In this document: piece after piece, positions 8,129 to 14,682 of the stretch
Layout of the letters: the number at the start of each line of letters is the position of its first letter
Position numbering within the stretch: position 1 is the first letter of the stretch
Source: Raineyella sp964528755
Lineage (GTDB): Bacteria; Actinomycetota; Actinomycetes; Propionibacteriales; Propionibacteriaceae
Length of the DNA: 33,734 bases
Assembly: GCA_964528755.1 (NCBI GenBank)
Contig: CAZGWN010000037.1
Location: 1 to 33,734, forward strand
Direction: 5' to 3'
Made by a program: the position numbers and the translations under genes
Notes under the pieces: model-generated
The model's input: the letters and a program-made list of their open reading frames with translations, nothing else
What the model was told of the DNA's origin: nothing
Database searches by the model: none

Positions 8129-11100
8129 CAGGCCACCTCCGCGGCCAGCAGCGGCGACCACAACCAGCGGGCGAGATCGGCCAGCCAGGTCGTCTCATCG
8201 CCGTAGGGGATGACCGAGGTGGGTCGCTCGGCGTCGACCAGCGCCGCCAGGTCATCACCCCACAGCCAGGTCCAGTTGTTGTCGCGGTCCCGGTCCCAAG
8301 CCGAGCGCAGCGCACGGTGCTGGGCCAGCTCGCCCGGCCCGGTGCCGGGGCGCACCGACGCCGCCAGGGCCGCACCGGTGCCCGCCGGCAGGGGCAGGGG
8401 ATGGCTCAACCCGGTCGTGGCCAGCCCGACCAGCCCGTCGAGCAGCCCGGCCGCGCCGGCGCCGGGGGAGGCCAGCCGGCAGGTGCCCCGCCGCCCGAAC
8501 ATGGTGGCCCGCCACCCGGTGCCCGGGCGACCGGCCGCCAGCGTGAGCAGCCGCAGCCACGACTCGAGCCGGTGCCGCGGGCCGATGCGGCCGTAGCGGA
8601 TGTCGACCAGGTCGGGCCCGCGGGTGGTCACGTCGCCGACCAGGGTCAGTCCGCTGCCCGTCAGGGGAACGGTCACGTGGTGGGTGCGGATCGGCTGCGC
8701 GCGCACGGCGGCCGAGTCGCGCAGCACGACCTCGACGGTGTCCCCGATGCGGCCGGCGATCCGGCGGCCGGCCGCTCCGGGCGGCAGGGTACCGCGCAGG
8801 ATCTCGGCGGTGAGGGCGCGGGAGAGCTCGTCGCCGCGCAGGGCGGCGGTGAGCACCCGGGTCCCGGCGGCCCACTCCTCCAGCGGTCCGCAGGTGAGCG
8901 GCAGCGCGTCCCGATCGGTCCGGTCGGGACGCCACATGGTGAATCCTGCCCGGCGACGCAGGAAGGCGCGGGCCGGGTGGGTGAGCACGTCGACCACGAC
9001 CTCCAGCGGCACCACGCCGTCCGACCAGTCCCAGGGCGGCAGGTCATCGACGTCGGCCTTCGCCGCGGGAACGGGCCCGGGGGCGGCGACCAGGGCGCGG
9101 GCCGCGGCGGCCGCGGCCCGGTCGAAGCTGAGCGGCGGATCGGAGAAGTTGGCCGGTGCGTGCGGCTGCAGGGTGTGCCGGATCACCGGGTCGGAACCGG
9201 CCGGTTCGTCGGCCCGCAGCACGTCGAGCAGTTCGCTGACGACCACGGCCGGCGGCCGCTCCTCGCCGGTGCGCGGGTCGGCCCCGGTCCAGAGGAGGAC
9301 GAGGTGGTCACGGGCGGCGTCGATCGCGTCGAGGAACAGCTGCCGCTCCAGGTGCCGGCGGCCGGGCTCTCCCGGGTCGGGCCGCCGGTCGGCGAGGCGG
9401 TCCCCGTCGGGGGCCTCCGGCCGGGGCAGCATCCCGTCGTCGAGGCCGGCCACACAGACCACCCGATACGGGACATGTCGCGCCGGGACGAGTGAGCACA
9501 CGGTGATCGCACCGCTGCGGAAGGCCGATCGCGGCACCCGTCCGGCCAGCGCGTCGGCGAGCAGGTCGAGCAGGTCGTCCACCCCGATCGGCGGGGCATC
9601 CGGCGGACCCGCCGCCGCCAGGTCGGCCAGCACCTGCTCGGCGTGCTCGAACTGCCAGTCATCGTCGGCCGACGCCGTCATCGTCCATCCGATCGCGTCC
9701 CGGCAGAGGGTCACCCAGTCCGACAGGGGCTGGTCATCGGCGGCGCAGCGGGCGATGCGGATCAGCCGGGCCATCAACTCGCCCACCGCTCCGACGACGG
9801 CGATGTCGGAGGAACCGATGTCGTCGACCGGGAAGCCGGTGCGCACGGCGTAGGACCCGTCCTCGCTGAGCGCGATCCCGACGAGCAGCCGGTTCAGCCC
9901 GGCAAGCCAGGTGTTCGCCGCGACCTCGCCCAACCCGAAGGCCTGTCGGTGCTTGGCGTTCATCCCCCACCGGACCCCCGCCGCGTCGATCAGGTCACCG
10001 GCCCGGGAGACCTGATCGTCGTCCAGCCCGAAGGTCCGCGCCACCGCCGGCACGGCGAGCAGGCCGAGCAGTTCCCCGGAGGTCGCCCGGCCCCGGCCGA
10101 GCCGGAGCACCGTCGCCAGGGTCGCCAGCACGGTGTTGTGGTCGCGGCGGTCCGGGTCGGCGAACCGGACCGGGAGGGCACGGGCGGGATGGCCGATGTC
10201 CGGGTCGACCGGGTCGGCGAAGGCGGCCTCCAGCACGCCGAACAGGCCAGGGTCGGCACAGGCGACCAGGATGTCGCGCGGCTCCAGGGTCGGGTCGTCG
10301 GCGAGCAGGCCGCAGATCACGTCGCGCAGCACCTCTGCCTGCCGGTCCGGTCCGTGGCAGGCGTGCAGGCTGACCTCGGGGGCGGGCCGGTCCAGCACGG
10401 GGTGGTCGACAACAGCGCCGGCAACCGTCTGCCACCGCGCCTCGACGGCCTGCCCGGCGCGACCCAGGGTGGTGTCCAGCAGAGGCCGGTCGTGGCGCGG
10501 ACCACCCGGCAGCCACACGTGCACGGGCCGATGCCGGGCCAGGGCGGCCACCACCTCCACCTCGCCCGGTGAGGGCAGGCCCGGCGCGAAGATCGACAGG
10601 GGCGCGACGGTCGCGGCGCCGATGCGGTCGGCGTCGATGGCGTCGCGATAGCGGGCCACCGGATCGGGAACCCCGCCGGCGGACGGCCCGTGCAACGCGC
10701 GCCACAACACCGGCTGCCAGGCCAGGTCGGCCGGCAGGTCGGCATCGTGGCCGGCCGTCCAACCGGCGACCGTGTCGGGCAGCCGCCGGCAGGCGTCCAG
10801 CAGGGCGGTGGCCAGATGTCCGGCCAGCCACATCCGGCGCGCCCCCGGAGCCGCGAACCGCCTCGCCGGGCCGGTGGCGGCGACGTCGGCCGGCGGGTGA
10901 TCGAGGACCGCCGCGATGCGCCAGGCGAGCCGGCCGGGCCGCCACGGGTCGGTGTCGGGATCGACGCTGATCGCGTCGTCGACGGTCCGGGCGACCAGCG
11001 TCGGCAGCGGCGGGGTGTCGATCCCGGCGCTGATCCCCAGCCGGCGGGTGAGCCGGTGCAGCAACCAGCGGGCGGTACCCGGCGCCTCCACCGTGACCAC

Positions 11101-11217
11101 GATCGGCGTGAAGGGGTCGGCCGGGGCGCCGGCCCCGGCGAGCAGCTCGGCCAGCGCGTCGGCGAGGACCTCCGCGTCGGCGCAGCGGTGCAGGGTCACC
11201 CCGGACAAGTCAGCCAT
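8128..11217 (-). CDS. recC: Exodeoxyribonuclease V gamma subunit RecC
   Basis: The scaffold and strand-splitting subunit of RecBCD, responsible in model enzymes for recognising the Chi-type regulatory sequence; 1029 residues. The N-terminus shows the RecC pattern LHRCADAEVLADALAELL, then DPFTPIVVTVEAPGTARWL and a RLGISAGI stretch. A well conserved block lies at about 586-670: VCVAGLDDGMLPR, GRRHLERQLFLDAIDAARDH and PPAVVVSELLDVL, all typical of RecC. No intact Walker A was seen, as expected for this inactive-helicase fold. ATG 11217 is the first codon of the operon; a TACAGT -10 box lies 9 nt upstream and no Shine-Dalgarno is evident. The frame is open for about 560 further codons into antisense of uvrD2, which I reject as coding. 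Confidence 0.95.
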   Translation of the reverse strand: MADLSGVTLHRCADAEVLADALAELLAGAGAPADPFTPIVVTVEAPGTARWLLHRLTRRLGISAGIDTPPLPTLVARTVDDAISVDPDTDPWRPGRLAWRIAAVLDHPPADVAATGPARRFAAPGARRMWLAGHLATALLDACRRLPDTVAGWTAGHDADLPADLAWQPVLWRALHGPSAGGVPDPVARYRDAIDADRIGAATVAPLSIFAPGLPSPGEVEVVAALARHRPVHVWLPGGPRHDRPLLDTTLGRAGQAVEARWQTVAGAVVDHPVLDRPAPEVSLHACHGPDRQAEVLRDVICGLLADDPTLEPRDILVACADPGLFGVLEAAFADPVDPDIGHPARALPVRFADPDRRDHNTVLATLATVLRLGRGRATSGELLGLLAVPAVARTFGLDDDQVSRAGDLIDAAGVRWGMNAKHRQAFGLGEVAANTWLAGLNRLLVGIALSEDGSYAVRTGFPVDDIGSSDIAVVGAVGELMARLIRIARCAADDQPLSDWVTLCRDAIGWTMTASADDDWQFEHAEQVLADLAAAGPPDAPPIGVDDLLDLLADALAGRVPRSAFRSGAITVCSLVPARHVPYRVVCVAGLDDGMLPRPEAPDGDRLADRRPDPGEPGRRHLERQLFLDAIDAARDHLVLLWTGADPRTGEERPPAVVVSELLDVLRADEPAGSDPVIRHTLQPHAPANFSDPPLSFDRAAAAAARALVAAPGPVPAAKADVDDLPPWDWSDGVVPLEVVVDVLTHPARAFLRRRAGFTMWRPDRTDRDALPLTCGPLEEWAAGTRVLTAALRGDELSRALTAEILRGTLPPGAAGRRIAGRIGDTVEVVLRDSAAVRAQPIRTHHVTVPLTGSGLTLVGDVTTRGPDLVDIRYGRIGPRHRLESWLRLLTLAAGRPGTGWRATMFGRRGTCRLASPGAGAAGLLDGLVGLATTGLSHPLPLPAGTGAALAASVRPGTGPGELAQHRALRSAWDRDRDNNWTWLWGDDLAALVDAERPTSVIPYGDETTWLADLARWLWSPLLAAEVA

Positions 11218-11225
11218 GATGGGGT

Positions 11226-11251
11226 CACTGTAGAACACCCCGCTTACAGTG
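11226..11251. promoter_or_regulatory. Symmetric divergent promoter between recC and uvrD2
   Basis: The 39-bp gap contains a perfect inverted repeat CACTGTA-N12-TACAGTG. Each arm supplies a TACAGT -10 box: on the plus strand (11245-11250), 6 nt before the uvrD2 ATG; on the minus strand (complement of 11227-11232), 9 nt before the recC ATG. On the recC side, CTGTAAGCG lies exactly 8 nt upstream of TACAGT, a 6-of-9 match to the RecA-independent (PafBC) damage promoter TTGTCRGTG-N8-TANNNT. No actinobacterial LexA box was seen. Promoter assignment is inference from pattern. Confidence 0.5.
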
Positions 11252-11256
11252 AGGGC

Positions 11257-13377
11257 ATGCCCGATCCCGGTCCCCGCCCTGCCACTGCCGAGTCCCTGCT
11301 GGCCGACCTCGACCCGGAGCAGCGGGCGGTGGCGACCAGCCTGACCGGTCCGGTGGTCGTCATCGCGGGGGCCGGCACGGGCAAGACCCGGGCGATCACC
11401 CGCCGGATCGCGTACGGGGCCGCCGTGGGGGCGTACGCGCCGACGCACGTGCTGGCGGTGACCTTCACCACCCGCGCGGCCGGGGAGATGCGGGGCCGGC
11501 TGCAGCAACTGGGGGTGCCGGGGGTCCAGGCGCGGACCTTCCACTCCGCGGCGCTGCGCCAGGCACAGTACTTCTGGCCCCGGGCGTACGGCCGGGCGCT
11601 GCCACCGCTGGCCGACCGGCGCTGGGGCATGGTGGTGGAGGCCGCCCGTCGTCTGCGGCTGGAGGCCGACCAGGCGACCGTACGGGACCTGCTCGGGGAG
11701 ATCGGCTGGGCGAAGGTGTCCAACGTCGACCCCGACACGTACCCGACGCTGGCCCGGGCCGAGCATCGCGAGGTCTCCGGGCTGGAGCCCGAGACGATCG
11801 CCCGCGTCTTCGCCGGCTACGAGCGGATCAAGACCGACGCCGGGGTGATCGACTTCGAGGACATCCTGCTGTGCTGTGCGACGATGTTGCACGAGCACCC
11901 GGAGGTCGCCGAGGAGGTCCGCGGCACGTACCGCCACCTGGTCGTCGACGAGTACCAGGACGTGTCGCCGCTGCAGGAGACCCTGCTGGGCCTGTGGCTG
12001 GGTGAGTCGCAGGAGGTGTGCGTGGTCGGCGACCCCGCGCAGACCATCCACTCCTTCGCCGGTGCCCGCCCCGAGTTCCTCACGGGATTCACCCGCCGCC
12101 ACCCGGGGGCCGACGTGGTCCGGCTGGTCCGCGACTATCGCTCCACCCCGCAGGTGGTCCGGGTGGCCAACCTCGTCATCGGCCACACCGGGCCGCGGGC
12201 GCTGATCGCGCAGCGCCCCGCCGGCCCCGAGCCGGTCTTCGCCGAGGCGGCCGATGAGGCCGAGGAGGCGGCCGGCATCGCCGACTGGCTGGCCGGGCTT
12301 GCCGCGGCCGGGGTGGACCGGCGGGAGATGGCCGTGTTGTTCCGGATCAATGCGCAGTCGGCGGCGATCGAGGAAGCGCTGGACGCGCGCGGCATCCCGT
12401 ACCTGGTCCGGGGCGCGGAACGATTCTTCGAGCGGTCGGAGGTGCGCCAGGCGATCGGCCTGCTGCGGGCCCGGGCCCGCGCCGACGCGGGCAGGAGCGC
12501 GGGAACCTCGGTGATGGAGGAGGTCACCGCCCTGCTGGAGCCGCTCGGCTGGAACAAGGGGGGTCCACGCGCTGCCGGCGCGCGGCGGGAGAAGTGGGAG
12601 TCGTTGGCCGCGCTGGTCGACCTGGTCGCCGACCTGACCACCGCGGATCCGGGACTCGATCTGGCCGGCGTGGCCGCCGCCCTGGAGGCGCGCGCCCGGG
12701 CCGACCACGCGCCCGTCGCGCACGGGGTCACCCTGGCCACCCTGCACGCGGCCAAGGGACTGGAATGGGATGCGGTCGCCCTCAGCGGCGTCCACGAGGG
12801 GTCCGTCCCGTTCGTCCTGGCCACCACCCGGGCCCAGCAGGACGAGGAACGACGGCTGCTGTACGTGGGTGTCACCCGGGCCCGCGAGCACCTGCGGATC
12901 TCCTGGTCGCGGGCGCGCAGCGGACCGAACGGCCGGCGCCGACCGTCACGGTTCCTGGACGGGGTCCTGCCCGGGGACCTCGCCGCCCCGCGCCCGGCGA
13001 ACGCGGGGACGCGGGGGAGTCGTCGCCGGCGGAGCGCGCTGAGCGCCGTCTGCCGGGTCTGTGGGGAGTCGCTGCACGATCCCGCCGAACGCAAGATGGG
13101 CCACCACCACGACTGCGAGGTCGCGTACGACGAGACGATCGCCGAGGCGCTGCGCCGGTGGCGACGGACCGAGGCGGCGTCCCGCAGCGTGCCGGCGTAC
13201 GTCATCCTGACCGACGCCACGTTGTTGTCGCTGGCCGAACTGCGCCCCGGCGACGAGCAGGGGCTGCGGGCGGTGAACGGGATCGGTGCGGCGAAGGTGG
13301 CCCGCTACGGCGAGGCGGTGCTGCGGATCATCGCCGACCCGGACGCGGTCGGCGACGACGGCGTGCTGGCCTCCTGA
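11257..13377 (+). CDS. uvrD2: ATP-dependent DNA helicase UvrD2
   Basis: Superfamily 1A 3'-to-5' helicase, essential in mycobacteria; 706 residues versus about 700 there. Q-motif LDPEQRAVAT (18-27), Walker A GAGTGKT (38-44), VVDEYQDVSPLQ, VVGDPAQTIHSFAGA, RDYRSTPQVV, TLHAAKGLEWDAVAL and LLYVGVTRAREHL. A C-terminal HRDC domain (about 646-697, ending RAVNGIGAAKVARYG) is present, as expected for UvrD2. Between motor and HRDC lies the metal-binding signature, here Cys599-x2-Cys602-x14-His617-x2-Cys620: the third cysteine of the usual CxxC-14-CxxC is histidine. Start ATG 11257 has a TACAGT box 6 nt upstream and is probably leaderless. The longer in-frame extension upstream is antisense to recC and is rejected. 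Divergent from recC; the last 73 bp overlap the convergent ThiF-like gene. Confidence 0.95.
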   Translation: MPDPGPRPATAESLLADLDPEQRAVATSLTGPVVVIAGAGTGKTRAITRRIAYGAAVGAYAPTHVLAVTFTTRAAGEMRGRLQQLGVPGVQARTFHSAALRQAQYFWPRAYGRALPPLADRRWGMVVEAARRLRLEADQATVRDLLGEIGWAKVSNVDPDTYPTLARAEHREVSGLEPETIARVFAGYERIKTDAGVIDFEDILLCCATMLHEHPEVAEEVRGTYRHLVVDEYQDVSPLQETLLGLWLGESQEVCVVGDPAQTIHSFAGARPEFLTGFTRRHPGADVVRLVRDYRSTPQVVRVANLVIGHTGPRALIAQRPAGPEPVFAEAADEAEEAAGIADWLAGLAAAGVDRREMAVLFRINAQSAAIEEALDARGIPYLVRGAERFFERSEVRQAIGLLRARARADAGRSAGTSVMEEVTALLEPLGWNKGGPRAAGARREKWESLAALVDLVADLTTADPGLDLAGVAAALEARARADHAPVAHGVTLATLHAAKGLEWDAVALSGVHEGSVPFVLATTRAQQDEERRLLYVGVTRAREHLRISWSRARSGPNGRRRPSRFLDGVLPGDLAAPRPANAGTRGSRRRRSALSAVCRVCGESLHDPAERKMGHHHDCEVAYDETIAEALRRWRRTEAASRSVPAYVILTDATLLSLAELRPGDEQGLRAVNGIGAAKVARYGEAVLRIIADPDAVGDDGVLAS

Positions 13378-14279
13378 GGCCGCCACCGGCACGGACAGGC
13401 CGGATGGCGCGGCCAGGCCCGCCACGCCTGTTGCCATCGGTCGGTGCTCAGGGTGACGGTGTGGTCGACCAGATCCGGGTCGGCGCCGCGCCACCACGCG
13501 GCGAACTGCTGGACCGCCAGCGCCGCCGCCCAGTCCAGCGAGCCGGCCGGATAGGCCACCGCCTGCCCGCTGAGGGGTCCCAGTTGGCGCGGCCAGGTCG
13601 GGTCCTGGGCCGTACGGAACCGGTCGGCACACTCCAGGCAGGACGTCACCCCCGGGACGACGAAGGGCCCGACCACCAGGCCGTGCGGAAGCGGGCGGAG
13701 CACGAGGTGCGGGTCGTCGTCGCGCATGAGGTCGGCCAGGAGCACCCGGTCCACCTCCAGGTGACCGGTGGCCAGCACCGTCGGCGTCGCCGGTGGCAGG
13801 GCATGCCACCCCCGTTGGGTGACCACCGACAGCCGGCCGCGAACCACCTCGTCGCGGCCGCGCAGGTGGCGCACCACTCCGGCCACGGCGTGGCCCCCGG
13901 TGCGGTCGACGAGGGCGACATGGCCGGCCTCGGCGTCGAGCAGGGCGACGGCGATCCGGGCCGCGTCGGGCCCGGATCCGATCAGCCGGATCGTCTCCAG
14001 GCCGGCCAGCGGTGCGCCGGCGGCGGGCGGTTGCTCGAGAAGGCCCCGACGGGCCAGCGCGTCGAGCAGATCCGTCACCTGGGAGGGGTCGATGCCGGCG
14101 CGGCCGGCGAGTTCGGAGGGGGTGTGGGAACCGTCGAGATGGGTCAGCACGATCCGCAGGCCCTCCTGGGGGTGGACCAGGCGGAGACCGTGCTCGGCCT
14201 CGCAGCCGATCTGGAGCGTGGTGGGGTCGAGGGTCAGGATGGGGACCCCGGGCACGAGCCGGGGGCGGTCGGTGGGCAT
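13305..14279 (-). CDS. ThiF-like / TOMM cyclodehydratase C-protein-like (Rv3196-type)
   Basis: 324 residues resembling the E1-like (ThiF) and leader-peptide-binding proteins that accompany YcaO cyclodehydratases. N-terminal 1-85 looks like the winged-helix peptide-binding part (HTPSELAGRAGID, VTDLLDALARRGLL). A nucleotide-fold start IRLIGSGPDAARI lies at about 97-109, and GPFVVPGVTSCLECADRFR at about 204-222 is the family hallmark. Possible zinc ligands are Cys214, Cys217, Cys295 and Cys297 (CLEC and CPC). No YcaO, dehydrogenase or obvious precursor peptide is in the window, so its substrate is unknown. The same gene occurs between uvrD2 and the DUF2342 gene in mycobacteria, suggesting a housekeeping actinobacterial role. 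Its last ~24 codons overlap the end of uvrD2 and are not family-like. ATG 14279 lacks a clear ribosome site. Confidence 0.8.
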   Translation of the reverse strand: MPTDRPRLVPGVPILTLDPTTLQIGCEAEHGLRLVHPQEGLRIVLTHLDGSHTPSELAGRAGIDPSQVTDLLDALARRGLLEQPPAAGAPLAGLETIRLIGSGPDAARIAVALLDAEAGHVALVDRTGGHAVAGVVRHLRGRDEVVRGRLSVVTQRGWHALPPATPTVLATGHLEVDRVLLADLMRDDDPHLVLRPLPHGLVVGPFVVPGVTSCLECADRFRTAQDPTWPRQLGPLSGQAVAYPAGSLDWAAALAVQQFAAWWRGADPDLVDHTVTLSTDRWQQAWRAWPRHPACPCRWRPQEASTPSSPTASGSAMIRSTASP

Positions 14280-14415
14280 GGGCCCACGATGGCGCTCGGG
14301 TCGGGTCGGCCGCCAGGGTGGGCGCGCCGGGACAACGCGACGGGAGACACCGGAGCCCGACGGGCAACACCCGCGGGCAACACTCGTCCGCGGGCACGAA
14401 GTCGGAGGCCCCGCG

Positions 14416-14457
14416 CTATCGATACTGCTCGCCTTCCCCTGCGAGCGGACCGACCAC
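14416..14457 (-). CDS. Candidate 13-residue leader peptide upstream of the ThiF-like gene
   Basis: A GTG-initiated ORF (VVGPLAGEGEQYR, stop TAG) preceded at 6 nt by GAAGGAGG, the strongest ribosome-binding sequence seen in the window, which itself follows a TAGATT -10 box. It ends about 137 bp before the ThiF-like start. Leader ORFs of this kind are known in front of attenuated genes in actinobacteria, such as whiB7. No amino-acid run suggests what it would sense. It could also be a chance ORF behind a real promoter. Confidence 0.35.
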   Translation of the reverse strand: MVGPLAGEGEQYR

Positions 14458-14476
14458 GCGAGGCCTCCTTCGGGTC

Positions 14477-14482
14477 AATCTA
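14477..14482 (-). promoter_or_regulatory. Candidate -10 (TAGATT) for the leader ORF / ThiF-like transcript
   Basis: On the minus strand TAGATT is followed by GACCC and then GAAGGAGG, placing the transcription start at or just inside the ribosome-binding site. It lies downstream of the hairpin cluster, so those hairpins would not be in this transcript unless a second promoter lies further upstream. Confidence 0.35.
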
Positions 14483-14494
14483 GGCCAGGTTTCC

Positions 14495-14537
14495 CGGACC
14501 CGTCAAGCGCCCCGGGTCCGAGGCCGTCGGACCCGGG
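14495..14537. terminator. Competing GC hairpins downstream of the DUF2342 gene
   Basis: CCCGGGTCCGA (14511-14521) and TCGGACCCGGG (14527-14537) form a perfect 11-bp stem with a 5-nt loop. A third copy of the arm, CGGACCCG (14495-14502), can instead pair with the central CGGGTCCG (14513-14520). The two stems are mutually exclusive. The element sits about 145 bp beyond the DUF2342 stop and is probably its terminator; there is no T-tract, which is common in high-GC actinomycetes. The three-arm arrangement would also allow attenuation. Confidence 0.5.
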
Positions 14538-14558
14538 CGGGCATACGACGTCCGGTAG

Positions 14559-14614
14559 TTGTCCACTGCCTGTGCACAACTCTGTGGACGGGGTGTGGTC
14601 AACGTGTGGAAGCC
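14559..14614. promoter_or_regulatory. Cluster of DnaA-box-like sequences
   Basis: Within 56 bp: TTGTCCACT (14559-14567), TGTGCACAA (14571-14579), TGTGGACGG (14583-14591), TGTGGTCAA (14594-14602) and TGTGGAAGC (14606-14614). Against TTGTCCACA or its complement TGTGGACAA, three match at 8 of 9 bases, one at 7 and one at 6. The first two form an imperfect dyad. Possible DnaA titration or regulatory site; no AT-rich unwinding region or dnaA/dnaN genes are nearby, so not an obvious oriC. Confidence 0.4.
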
Positions 14615-14682
14615 CGGTCGTAACCTGTCGGACTTCCGCCGTTCACCATGTGGGCACCCCGCGTGTCGGATCGGGGGCCGGG

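Noticed and set aside
5090..8206. 1038-codon plus-strand frame opposite recB, and a 717-codon one opposite recD (2922-5075)
   Set aside because: Shadows of recB and recD produced by GC-biased third positions; no recognisable domains or ribosome sites.
11218..12891. Open antisense frame extending recC upstream by about 560 codons across uvrD2
   Set aside because: Composition is Gln/Arg/Gly/His-rich with no family motifs, it lies opposite a clearly conserved helicase, and the RecC N-terminal pattern starts at ATG 11217.
14280..14480. Possible small WhiB7-type gene between the ThiF-like and DUF2342 genes
   Set aside because: Synteny suggested looking, but no frame has the WhiB cysteine pattern and the space is too short for one; the Cys-rich antisense stretch is a by-product of repeated GTTGCCCG sequence.
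14559..14614. Chromosome origin (oriC)
   Set aside because: DnaA-box-like sequences are present but there is no AT-rich unwinding region and no dnaA, dnaN, rpmH or parAB nearby.
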